NCBI GenBank assembly: GCA_965178125.1
Contig: OZ237738.1
Location: 372,001-436,000, forward strand
Reading direction: 5' to 3'
DNA length: 64,000 nucleotides
Source of the DNA: Bilabrum cf. latius
Lineage: Eukaryota > Bigyra: Bicosoecida > Bigyra > Bicosoecida
This document shows positions 50,238 to 61,000 of this stretch, in pieces (the stretch's first letter is position 1; each line of letters starts with the position of its first letter). A program made the translations under genes and the position numbers. Under the pieces are notes generated by a model, which was not told where the DNA came from, did not search any database, and worked only from the letters and a program-made list of their open reading frames with translations.

Positions 50238-51675
50238 AGGTGTGGGGGAAGGAGGCGGGGTGCGGCCTAAAGCCCGGGAGCGCGGCCCGCCCCGCAGCAG
50301 CCGCTGCTGCCCTCCTGGCCACGTGAGGGGGTTGAGGGCTGGTGTGGTGGTGCTAGACCCCACCGGCCTGGACGGGCCCCGACCCCGACCCTGACCCTGA
50401 GCTTGAGCTCTCGCCCTGCATCTGCCCCTGCCCCGCCTGGGCAGCAGCGCTGAGTGCGAGCAGGTGCTGCTGCTGCTGCTGTTGGTGCTGTTGCTGTTGC
50501 TGTTGCTGGTAGGGCTAGGGCTGGAGCTGGGGTCGAGACCCCGCAGATGTGGACGATGCGGCCTGCGGCACCTGCGCGCCGCTGCCACTCCCGCTCCCGC
50601 TCCCGCTACCCGGGGCAGGGGGGGGCATGGGCACGATGGGGCCTGCAGGCCCGGTGTGCTCCCCCGAGATGGCCGACACCAGCACGCCCGCCTCCCTAAG
50701 TGTCTTGCGCATGCGCACTCGGTGGTCGGAGAGGGCCGTGTAGGGGGTCGGGTGCACGACCTTCCTGGCGGTGCCTGCTCGGTTCTGCTTGCGCATGACC
50801 TCGAAGTGGGACGAGACAGCCACGGTCGAGGCTCCGTTCGGGTGGGTGAACACGAAGGAGAACTGGAACGGGCGGTTGGAGTGGGCGCTGGAGATCGGAA
50901 GCTGCTTGCGAACCACCCCGATGCTCAGCCGGTTCTGCTTAAACTCTGCCGCGGTGAACTTGAGTTCCTGCGGCGGCAGCGGGCCCATCCGTCGCTCGGC
51001 GACGCAGTACACCTCCGGAGTGCGCCCATCAAAATACAAAACTTCGACGTGCACTCTAGTAGGAAGCACAACTTCTTCTAGCAGACGCTGGACCATGAGT
51101 TTTCTCTCGCTTTGCAGGTGGATCGCTTCCAAATGAAGCGATCTTGCATACCTCGGGTCCAGCTCGAACTCGAACACTTTCGGAGAGCTGTTCAGATGCT
51201 CGTCGTATCCGACTCGTTCCGAAATGTAGAGAATTTCCGGTGCATCCTGCAGCGGGAAAGCCAGCAAAGGTCCCCGCAAGGCCCGCACGCGCATGGCGCT
51301 GCCAAGCGACGCCTTTCTCTCGAAAGCAACGCTGCGATCCCACATCAAGCTGTTCTCCTGCTCAAATTCCTCCTTGGTTGGAATAGGAGAGTCTGATGTA
51401 TTCCTTGCTTGCGCTTGTTGCTCGCGGCGAGCCGCGGCAAGGCGAGGAGACCGGGCAGAAGCAAGAGATGGGCCGCTCTTGGAGGATGGGGACGACGAAC
51501 CGCTCGAGGCCCCACCATCGCTCTAGTTCCCGGAACTTCTGCCGCTTCGGGTGCTTCGAGTCGTGTGCTAAGCTCTTGACTTCGCCAGCCTCGTCGGCAT
51601 GGCCCCGAGTTGCACGATAAGGGTTCCTTCGAAACCGGGCAGGTGCTGGCGCAGGTGCTTGTAGAGACACTTGGC
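48445..51675 (-). CDS. Polyglutamine-rich putative regulator, family not recognised
   Basis: One frame from an acceptor-like site (TTTCAG at 51681-51676) down to TGA at 48447-48445, about 1,076 codons. A 30-nt first exon (51905-51876, 'MDFCLSATAA') with a GTAAAC donor would keep phase, but that donor is weak; an internal ATG at 51600 is the alternative start. The N-terminal third is ordered, with basic 'MRVRALRGPLLAFPLQ', 'VGYDEHLNSSPKVFEFELD' and 'QNRLSIGVVRKQLPISSAHS' followed by 'SSHFEVMRKQNR'; I do not recognise the fold. The rest is Gln-, Gly-, Ser- and Ala-rich with a 32-codon glutamine tract at 50238-50143 that mixes TAG, CAG and CAA. The layout (compact ordered part plus Q-rich tail) is like many transcriptional regulators, but function is unknown. 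Confidence 0.7.
50143..50238 (-). repeat. Polyglutamine tract written with CAG, CAA and TAG
   Basis: In the reading frame of the host gene these 96 bases are 32 consecutive codons: 24 CAG, 3 CAA and 5 TAG (TAG at 50238-50236, 50178-50176, 50166-50164, 50157-50155 and 50148-50146). The frame is open on both sides. This is the most direct single piece of sequence evidence that TAG is read as glutamine here. A pure run of 18 CAG forms the core. Confidence 0.95.
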
Positions 51676-52043
51676 CTGAAAATCCGGCGATACAGCGAAT
51701 TTCCGCGCTTAATCAAATCTTCCACGATACTTATTGCGAGTAGCGCTCCCTATGAAAGGGTAGGTTCGGGTGCGCGTTGGGAGAGCCGGATGGAATACTT
51801 CGGGTCCCTGCTTCGGTCGCCGATCCGGTTCCTAATACAGATTCTAGTGTATTTGCGCGTTACAAACAAGTTTACCGCCGCGGTGGCCGACAGGCAAAAA
51901 TCCATGTGAAACTAGCATTCCTGCCAATTTAAATCGGATATTAAGCAACCTAACATGATACTACATCTTAAATGCACACCTAGAGCTGATTCACTCGTGC
52001 CTGCAGCCGCCTCAGGTGCGCCGGCGTATTGTGTACCGGTGCC

Positions 52044-53090
52044 TCACGGCGGCAACCCGAGCTCCTCCCGCAGCAAGGAGCGCGGCATGGCGCCAAGCAT
52101 CAAGGACGAGTTGCCCACGAACCGTCTCCACGCGTCTCCCGTCACCTTGGGGTACTCCTCCACTCGGCAGTCGCCCCAGTCGGGCCACCGTGTTGTGCTC
52201 GCCCAGTTCCAGTCGATGTAGCAAGCCGCCTGCACCGCCGGCAGCTGGATCAGCTCCTGGTACGGCTCGAACCAGTCCGAGTAGGGCGCGCCCGCCCCCA
52301 CGTGCCTGGGCGTGCTCTCCCCCAGCAGCACGGGATACCCTGCCTCTCCACCGTTGTCGATCAGGGCCCTCACGCAGCCCTTGTTCCCTGGGGAACTCCC
52401 ATCCGAGAAAATGTTCACCCCCCACCAGTCAACCAGCTCGTCTCCCGGGTAGAATGCAGATTCCTTGCCGGGGTGGTCGATGGCGTGGTCGCAAGTCGCG
52501 TCCCACACCATGGCTGTCTCGTTCACACCCATCGACCGGAGCATCGGCACCACGTGCTTCCACGCGGCCACGTAGGAATGCGGCTGGTAGCCGTTCCACG
52601 GCGCCCCGTTGAACTCGTAGCCCAGCCGCATCAGCACGGGCCGCTCCAGGTACTTGAGCGAGCGAGCGAGCGTCTCGATGGCGTGGTCGTACTCCCCATT
52701 AGCCACTGCGGCACCGTACCCCTTGCCAGAATGCGTAAAGGAGAGCCCGAACTATGGGATGACGAACGCAGCGGGGTCGTACCGGGACAAGTTTTGCTTC
52801 CACTCGATGAAACGAGCTGCAATGGCGCCCGGAGCGGTTTCGTTGATCTTGTCAAGCCCGTAGTACACCATGTACATGGCCGGCTATGAGAGTCCCGGGG
52901 ACGATAAGTTGGCAGCACCTGTCTGGCCCATGAACTGCCAGTAGTTTTGGAAAGCTTCGTCGCTTTGGCCGGCACAGTGGAGCACCTTGCCATCTCTAGG
53001 TTGCAGCAAATGGTGCTCTGCTGCAGCCTGTACGCAGACTGACGCAGAAATAATGTGAGCTACTATGCATAGTCTGCACGTGGATGCCAT
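52044..53090 (-). CDS. GH26-like secreted glycoside hydrolase
   Basis: Single exon, 348 aa, ATG 53090 to TGA 52046-52044. An N-terminal signal peptide ('LCIVAHIISASVCVQA') is followed by a (β/α)8-type sequence with glycosidase marks: 'VLMRLGYEFNG' carrying the presumed acid/base Glu at residue 159, 'NIFSDGS', and 'PVLLGEST' carrying the presumed nucleophile Glu at residue 258. This resembles clan GH-A, especially GH26 (β-mannanase and related enzymes), though the family's usual His before the acid/base Glu is Tyr here. Substrate cannot be named. Two TAGs are in frame; the one at 52754-52752 gives 'FVIPQFGLSF', where related proteins commonly have Gln. Divergent from the ER DnaJ gene (175 bp between starts). 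Confidence 0.8.
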
Positions 53091-53265
53091 GGAACCCCCG
53101 CTTGTGCGGCAGGTGCAGGTATCTTCCCAACACTGCAACCGAGACGATCGAGTCTGGATTTCAAATTGCCATAATACCACGTTACAATACTCAGGATCGT
53201 CGAAGACACGTGGAGCGCATCGGAGCAGCGGAGTAGGTCGTCGCACGGATCATACTGCAGTAAAT

Positions 53266-54770
53266 ATGATTAATCGGGTATTTTTCTCGGCAGCGAGTGC
53301 CTTGCTTATTGGTATACTCTCCATGCAAGGTGTTCTAGGAGACTTCTACGAAGGTGAGCTGGCACTCGGAACTGAAACCGCGGCTTTCGTCGATGCACAC
53401 GCTAGTTTTGACCACGTTGGCTCACCTGATGGGACCCAAACTCGTATTTGTAGCTGAGCTTAGCGGCATGTGCGCACCCAGCCATACACTGCGCTTCCAG
53501 TGTGACCTGTATCGGGGCCAACGTGGACGTGCTAGGCTTAGTCTGGTTCCAGCATCGATGCGTCGTAAAGCCGTTGAGACAGGCATTAAATCGTATAATT
53601 TGCGTGCCCGTCCCTCCCTAGTTGTATTTGGCCTGTTTGGCCTGCTACAAGGCTAGGTTCGATCGCCCTTGTGCCACCCGCGGCGACCGACCGCGACGCG
53701 CTCGCATGTCATGGGACCCTCATCGTGTTGCGACGAATGAATGACGCACTCTAGCGCATTTCTTCCCCATCGTCTCCAATATTGCAGTTCTCGGAGTTAG
53801 TCCCGACGCGTCGGATGCTCAGATCAAGAAGGCATATCGCAAGCTCAGCCGGCAGTACCACCCCGACAAGAACCCAGGGAACGCGGAGGCCGAGAGAAAG
53901 TTTCAGGAAATTGCGCAGGCCTACGGCGTTCTGTCTGACCCCGACAAGAAGATTTTGTACGACACAGGCGGCGAGAAGGCTTTGGAGGAAGAGGAGCGCA
54001 ACCAGCAGGGGGGCGGCGGGTCCCCCTTTGACGCCTTCTTCGGGGGGGGCATGCGGAGGCAGAACAACGGGGAGAAGAGACGCAGCAGCAAGAAGGGGCC
54101 GGACGCCAGGGTGGAGGTGGAGGTTGACCTGGAGGATTTCTATAACGGGGGCGAGGTCAGCGCACGCATCAGCAGGAACGTGGTGTGCAGGCGGTGCACC
54201 CAGGGGACCCCGGAGGCCCGGTCTGCGAGGTGCAGGGCATGCAAGCGGTGCCCGAACGAGACCCGCATGGTGAACCGGCGCATGGGCCCTGGCTTTATGG
54301 TGCAGATGCAGGAGGAAGTGCCCTCCAAGGAGAAGTGCAAGAACGAGGCAAAGACCCTGACGGCGGAGGTCGAGAAGGGCATGGGCGACGGGCACGAGGT
54401 GGTGTTCGAGCGAGAGAGCGAGCAGAGGCCGGGTATGATCCCCGGGGACGTGATCTTCAGGCTGAAGCAAAAGTCCCACCCCCGTTTCAAGCGCAAAGGG
54501 AACGACCTGGAGACCACCATCCACCTCACGCTGCGAGAGGCCCTGCTGGGCTTCCGCAAGGTCATCCGGCAGCTGGACGGCTCCGAGTTGGTGGTGAGTC
54601 ACGATGGAATCACGAGGCCGTTCGAGAGGCGGACCGTGTCGGGGCATGGGATGCCGGTGCACAACGTGCCCTCCACGTCTGGCGACCTGCACGTGACCTA
54701 CGAGGTCGACTTCCCGCACAAGCTCACCAGCCAGCAGACCCAGGCCATCGAGACGGCCTTCCAGTCTTGA
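53266..54770 (+). CDS. ERdj3/DNAJB11-like ER co-chaperone
   Basis: Two exons, 53266-53353 and 53788-54770 (434-nt intron, phase 1), give 356 aa, close to the 358 of human DNAJB11. Exon 1 is a signal peptide ending 'GVLGDFYE', which splices to '[19 protein letters not shown]'. The J domain has HPD at residues 54-56. After a Gly/Phe-rich linker come a Cys-rich strand segment ('CRRCTQG', '[10 protein letters not shown]'), '[10 protein letters not shown]', and the substrate-binding C-terminal domain ('[19 protein letters not shown]', '[10 protein letters not shown]'). It would deliver unfolded clients to the lumenal Hsp70 (BiP). No TAG was seen in its coding sequence, which ends in TGA. The intron is the longest predicted here and holds no recognisable gene. 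Confidence 0.93.
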
Positions 54771-54967
54771 AATTGGAACTGACGAGCGCTTTGTTTAAGA
54801 ACAAGTGTGGGTGAGGTGTTGCGTCTTGTGCGTGTAGTGGGGGTTGGTTTGTCCATTGGATTGAATCATGCAGTGTCCACACGAGCATAGGATTTCTTCG
54901 ATGGAATTGGAGCGAAGCTGGATTTGTGGACCCCATAACAATGGCCCCATCACAGTGGCAATCCGAT

Positions 54968-56148
54968 TCAACGGTCCTTCTTGCCCCCGTCCCCATCCTC
55001 GCCCTCGCCCTCGCCCTATCGCACCGGAGCGAACCCCGCGTCCACCTTCGCAGCAAAGCTTCGCACCAGGTCCAGCCCTTCCCCCTTCTGGCAGCTGGTC
55101 CGCACAAATCGGACCGTCGCCTGCTGCCCGGCCCCGCCTTGGCCCCCCTCGCTGAGCGCGACGTGAGCATGGGCTCGCAGGTTGAATGCTTCCCCCGCAA
55201 CGCCCAGCACCACCTGCTCCCCAATCCCGGCATCGTCCCCATCACCGCCATCGTCGCCCCCGGGCGCAGCGTCTCCCCGAGCGTCCCTGGCAATGTGCTG
55301 TCTGGACTCCCTCTTTCTCTCCATTTCCGCGTTGAGCTTGGCCTCGAGGTCCGCCAGGCTCTTGGCGCCCGGCTGGTCGCTCTTGGTCGCAACAACCAGC
55401 AGGGGGCAAGGCTCGTCCCGGATTGCGAAGCCGGGCGAGGTCAGGACGTGTACCAAGCAGCTGCGGGTGAATAATTGAGCTAGGTGGAAGACATCGCCGG
55501 AGTGGGTGCCGTCGGCGCAACGGATTTCCCCCCGCAGGCTGGGGGCACGTAATGCGGACACGTTGCGGGAGCAATTGCATTGAGCTCACTCAGCGGTGTC
55601 TCGCAAGTGGTCTCCCGGTAGCCTGGAATCAACAGCCAGGATCACTCCTCCAATTCTCTGCCACTGGTCTTCCATCTGAGGGCGGAGGGTCGCATGCCCC
55701 GGGAAGTCGATGTAAGCCGGTGCGCCCTCCGCCCCACCAGCGGCCACCCGGTCAACGATGGTCGATGATACCGTCTTGGGCATCTTCGAGCCTGTCAGCT
55801 GCAGCATGTAAAAGCGATTTATGCATTAATTAATGGCATGTGCACGACGTGGTAGTCTTGCCAGCATGTAGACTGGCCACCCGGCATTCTCACCGTCTGC
55901 ACCAACGCCGTCTTCCCCGCACCGCATGCGCCATACACCAAGATATCGGAACCATAATCACCAACTTGTCCGTTGTCACCTTCGGAACCAACCTGTGCGA
56001 ACCCCAGTATCAAGGCGAGCACAACAACAGCAACAAACACCAGGCTACCAAGTCCGGGAGGCACTCCGACACTTTCCGCGTACGAATCAACATCGTTGAG
56101 CCACCCCAAGCCAGGCAACCCTTTCAGCATAGATGAGATCGCCTCCAT
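54968..56148 (-). CDS. SRPRB: Signal recognition particle receptor subunit beta
   Basis: Three exons, 56148-55894, 55798-55590 and 55460-54968, encode 318 aa ending in TGA. An N-terminal membrane helix ('LVFVAVVVLALILGFA') is followed by a small-GTPase fold: P-loop 'GACGAGKT' (residues 73-80), 'IDFPGHATLR' (switch II DxPGH, characteristic of SRβ), 'GVILAVDS' and a 'TKSD' guanine-specificity motif. SRβ anchors the SRP receptor α-subunit at the ER membrane for co-translational targeting. Introns are 95 and 129 nt. A TAG at 55018-55016 follows 'FAPVR'; read through, it adds an acidic Gly/Glu/Asp tail of about 16 residues. A G/D-rich insert (about 55290-55230) is unusual. Convergent with the DnaJ gene. 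Confidence 0.92.
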
Positions 56149-56314
56149 GCTGCTGCGCGATAAATAAGCTTCTCAAAATTGTGCAACGTGTACTCCCCGA
56201 AATTGCCCACGGTTCGCTGCGAAGCTTCGGTCTGGGGTTCGTTCGCTTTGCCGTTCTATCTTTTCCTTTGCCTGCTTTTTCCAACAAAGAAACAATAGCT
56301 ATGGCACGCTGCAA

Positions 56315-56936
56315 TCACTCCCCGAGCAAGAAATTCTCGAATGCGTCTAGCACCCCTCCCTTGTTCCCTATGATGGCGGTCGCGCGCCGCATCACCTCCC
56401 GCTGGGTGACCTCTCCTGCGTTGAAGCGAGCGAGCACGCCCATGAGCTCGCCCAGCTGATCGCTGCTCACCGTCTTCTGCAGCGTCTCGAAAAACCTCGT
56501 GGCGTCCTCCAGGCCAACGCCGTCAGCTTCCCCAGGCTCCTGCTCGCTATCGTACTCGCCACCTTCCGGCCCCCCCGCACGCTTCCCTGCCGGCTCAGCT
56601 GCACTGCCTCGCTGGTCGCGGCTGCTGCCAGTCCCCTTTGAATGCGACAGCTTGGCCCGCTGCCGAGCCGCAGTCCGCCTGGAACGCGGACCGCCTCTTC
56701 CAGCGTGCTCGCTTCCGCTTCCGACGGCACGAGCAGCTGCTCGAGCCCCAGCCTAGCGCTCGCCCGCAGACGCACCACCCGCGGCCCGACTCCCATTGGT
56801 CCTCTATGCGTCGCGGCGCCTGTGCCTGCTGGCGAGGCCAGGCTGCTCCCTCCTTCCGGCGCCGGCACGCGAGGCCACCGATAGGTGTGACGAGTGCAGC
56901 TGCGAGCTGGAGGGTGGAGGAAGATTCGGTTTCTCT

Positions 56937-56983
<47 letters not shown>

Positions 56984-58004
56984 AAAGGTCGCGCGGGTCG
57001 GGGCAAACCCCGCGCTCTGACTGCCAGCAGCAGCGGTTGCTGCTGCTCGGGCCCGGCTGCCGAAGGCCTCGCTTCGGCCCTCGCTAGCAGGGGCAGACAG
57101 AACGGCTGCCTGCTGCTCGCCCTCGCTGTCCCAGCCCTGGTCCTGGGAGTGCTCGTTTTCGCTGTCCTGCAGGGCGTACTGGCCTGCCGTGACCTCGCTC
57201 TGCTGCGCGTACTTGTGCAGCAGCTCGTCGCCGTGCTCCCTCAGGCTTGCGATGGATCGGTCCAGGTCTCGGAGCAGCTGGTCGCTCGCGTCCTCGCTTA
57301 GGAGGCTGTCGGCTGCCTAGCGGCGCCTGGCGTCATCACTGGCAGCTTTCGTTCCCGAATCGAGGAGCGCTTCGGGTTTGCGTTCGACTTGCTAGGCCGT
57401 CGGAGGTCCCGGACCCATGCTATCATCTGGCAGCGCTCGATTTCGTCTTGACCCTGCCAAAACCCTTTCATTGTCCATGCGGGCGTATCGCGCAACCTCA
57501 AGCTCTAGCTGGGCCGCGCGGCGCGCGGCATCCTCGTGAAGCTGAGCCAGTTGCTAGTTTTGTTTTCGCAAAGATTCAAGCTGCTCTTCGTGGTCTAACC
57601 TCTCGCTCTGCAAATCTGACTACAGCAGCGATATCTTGTCCTTGAGGGTCTGGATTTCCTCTTGCTGCGAGGTGGGCAGGCAATCGTCGTTAGGACAAGG
57701 CAACGGCTGGATGACCCAAAATCGGCACAGCAGCACGAAACGTCGAATCACCCACCTAAACCTTAAACTGAGTCTATATCGCATCAAATGCACCGTGGAG
57801 CGGCTGGTCTGACATGTCAGCAGCGACGGCTGCCCCCACCGAGTGTCTCAAGTGCAACTGTCCGCAACAGCCCAAAACTGCTCGCAACCACTCGGGCTCG
57901 CTATTTGGCCCCAATAAGCTTTGTAGATAAGGCATCTGAAGCCATAGCGCTCCGAACTTGTCAAGAATGGCTTCATCTTTTAAGGAGCTGCGCAAGACGG
58001 ACAT
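56315..58004 (-). CDS. Coiled-coil, polyQ protein with C-terminal PAH-like helix pair
   Basis: Two exons, 58004-57756 and 57664-56315 (91-nt intron, phase 0), give 532 aa ending in TGA. The ATG at 58004 directly follows an in-frame TGA. The first exon is helical ('MPYLQSLLGPNSEPEWLRAV'); the second starts with a coiled coil ('QEEIQTLKDKISLL', 'EEQLESLRKQN') in which two TAGs sit at heptad-compatible positions. A Q15 tract (56983-56939) and a basic Ala/Arg/Gly-rich linker follow. The final 60 residues ('ATRFFETLQKTV', 'QLGELMGVLARFN', 'VLDAFENFLLGE') resemble a paired amphipathic helix of the SIN3/GON4L type, which would suggest a transcription-corepressor context. That resemblance is from helix pattern only. 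Eight TAGs are in frame by my reading. Confidence 0.7.
56939..56983 (-). repeat. CAG trinucleotide repeat encoding polyglutamine
   Basis: Fourteen CAG codons followed by one CAA in the frame of the coiled-coil/PAH-like gene, giving Q15. It is pure and potentially unstable in length, and unlike the tract at 50143-50238 it contains no TAG. Confidence 0.9.
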
Positions 58005-58044
58005 TCATCACCAGTATACCCGGGGAAGGTCAGATTTGATGCCA
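58005..58044. promoter_or_regulatory. 40-bp divergent intergenic region, PAH-like gene / SMC5
   Basis: Only 40 bp separate the two proposed start codons. If both starts are right, the two transcripts must share a bidirectional promoter or have overlapping 5' ends. The SMC5 start is the less certain of the two. Confidence 0.4.
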
Positions 58045-61000
58045 ATGACAGTATTCAAATTTTCAAGCTCGGCCAATAGCTTCTAGCGTGCACACAAGCT
58101 GCTTTCCGTCCGCAGCATATGTAGAGTTCGCATGTAGGATTTCATGACGCACAGAGATACGACGATTTACCCGAGTGCAAGACTAAACTTGATTCTGGGC
58201 CCAAATGGGACCGGCAAGAGCTCGTTCGTCGCTGCTCTTGCGCTGGGCTTGGGCGGTTCGCCCGCGGTCATGGAACGAGCCACTGATTTTTAGGCGTACA
58301 TTAGGCACACGGCGCCGAGCGCAACGATATCAGTGAGCCCCACCAGACTGACATGAAGCCCTTAGCTGCATTGCCCTGTTGCTGCCACCTTGTGGCACAG
58401 CCCAGAAGAATCCTGTTCTCCTAGGACTGCCTCCACATACTCTATTGCAGATTGATTTGGTTGAGAACTGCTAGACTGGTGCAAAAAGGACCATCCAGCA
58501 CCACATGGTGCGACAGACCAAGAAGGGCGTAGTGCACACCTACAAGATCGACGGAAAGACGGTTTCAAAGAAAGATTTGGACGCAGTTGTGCACAGTTAT
58601 GGCATTGCAGTTGACAACCTGTGCTAGTTTTTGCCGCAAGAAAAGATCAGCAAGTTCACGACGCTGAACGCGGTGCAGCTGCTGCTGGAGACTGAGAAGG
58701 CCCTGGCGGCCAGCTCTGGATTCGTTGACGTGATCGAAAAGCAGCCCGGCGACGGGAAAGGGTCGTCTGCTTCACGTGGCGTGACCCTGCACGACGAGCA
58801 CCAGGCCCTCATCGACAAGTGGAAGAGCACCGGTGTGGCCCAGAAGCGGCTGCAAGGCCTCCGCAAGGACATGGAAAGGTACCGGAACGTCCTCGATTCG
58901 CTGCAGAGCGAAAAGGAGCAGATGGAGCGCTATGAGAGGGTCAAGTCCGAGAGGGAAGTCCTCGAGCGGGTAGCGCCCCTGGTGGCCATGCGAGAGACCA
59001 GGGACCAGCGCGATCAGCTCAAGGAGGAGCACAAGCTCACCAAGGCGCAGCTCAAGGCGGCCATGATTGAGGTGCAGAGGGCTAGCGAGCAGTCCAAGCT
59101 GGCAAGGGAAGCCCAGGAGGCCAGCAAGAAGGCGGTGATGCAGCAGAAGCACATCATCAAGACGCTCCAGGCAGAGGTGGGCAAGACGGACGGGCCCGTG
59201 AAGGAGGCGGCCTCCAAGCTCAGGCAGCTGCGGGCCTCGCTCAAGGAGCAGCTAGAGGGCAAAGCCAGGAAGGAGCACGAGCTCACGGTGGCCCAGGCTA
59301 AGCTCGATGACGCCATGCGGGAGCTCGAGTCGCAGCGCAGCGTGGAGGAGCACAAGGAAGCCATCAAGAAGGTCCGAGCCATGCAGACCAAGCTGCGGCA
59401 GGAGATGAACGAGTCGGATGCGAAGCTGGATAAGGTGAGAATTCGCCTGGCTCTCGTCTACGTCGCGCCCCTTGATGCTACTGCGCATGGTTATATTTCC
59501 CACCACCAACTGGTGGCCTGCACTGCTGCATCGATCGCGCTCGCCTGCTTTGCTTTGCTTCTTCTTTTTTTTGCTGCCCTGCCGGCCTGGTGCCCACACC
59601 CGCGACTAGATCCACCCAAGACTCGCTGCATTCTCTCTCCGCCCGGCCGCGCAGCTGAACGAGTAGAAAGTCGAGCTGCGGTAGGCAGAGCAGGATGCGT
59701 AGGGCGCGCTCAAGGACATCATGCGGGAGGACGAGATTACGATGGACAACCTCCGAGCCAAGTCCAAGATCAACGTGCTGGCGGGCTCTGCGGTCGCCAG
59801 CATGGAAGCCCTCCAGAAGGTCAAGGGGCTCGATACGTCCGAAGAGAACTTTGTGTGTCCTATGATGAACCACATTTGGGTGGACGAGCGAGTCATGCGC
59901 GAGCGCGCAGGCATCAAGGAGGATGCTCCTTAGGACCAGCTGCAGAGAGCGCAGAAGACCTTGCTGCGCATGTTTGAGAGCATCATGGCCGTGGGCGACC
60001 TGACGAGCACCGTCGTTCGTCACAAGGAGCAGTGGACCGCAGTGTCGAATACCAAGGTGTCGTTCGGCATGGCCCGTGGACAGGCAGTCAAGGAGAGACG
60101 AATTGGCGTGATCGAGACGAAGCCGGAGCCTTTCGATGGCGGGGCGGCAGCGGGCGGGGCTGCCTCGGCTAGCAGCGGCTCCTCCTCCTCCTCCTCCTCC
60201 TCCTCCTCCTCCTCCTCCTCCTCCTCCTCCTCCTCCTCCTCCTCCTCGGCGGCCGCAGGGGGTGCCGCAGGGGGTGGCAAGGGAACCCGCCACAACTCCT
60301 GGGCGCTAATCCGGCCTGAGCTGCAGGAGCAGCTTCGATCCATCGGGTTCAGGACGGCCTGGGAGGAGGTCATCGACGGGCACGAGCTGGCCCGAGGCGT
60401 GCTTCGCGACAGGCTGCGGAACGTGCTCGTTGCCTTTAACAAGGGTGCGCTGCAGAAGGCCGAGCAGGTGCCTGCTGTCACCGATAGCTCAATCTCGATC
60501 GTCCAGGCGCTTCCCGCAGGTGTGACCCTTCTCACCACAGAGGGGTTCCTCGCAACAAAGGGTGAGTCCTCCGAGCTGCGCAACAGCTGCGGGTCATTTG
60601 TGCGCATCACCAACGCCTGGTGCAACTTTTCCCCGCATGGGACGATTCGTCTTGCGCACCCATCGCCCACCGTCCTACACGACTTCATGTCTGTCGCGCA
60701 GGTGATACTTTCTCGGGGTAGACGGTCGTCCGCAACGGCAGCCTCAAGGCCCAATAGCTGTGCACGCTCTTTCCACGGGTCTCCCGGGACAGGCTGGCGT
60801 CCGCGAGGCAGGAGGTGCAGGCTGCCAAGGACCAGCTCGCCGAGTTCAAGGCGAGCGACGAGATGCGGGTCGTGGCGGAAGCCCGTAGGAAGGCGCACAA
60901 GTCGTTCGCAAGGGCGAAGGCAGCCGAGGACCAGGCCGCACAGGCATTCAAGACCACAAAGAAGCTGCTGCAGAAGAAGAGCGACCTCGAGAGCATGATC

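Noticed and set aside
55016-55725. Plus-strand frames of 90-180 codons opposite SRP receptor beta
   Set aside because: They are antisense shadows of a gene with clear GTPase motifs and consistent splice phases.
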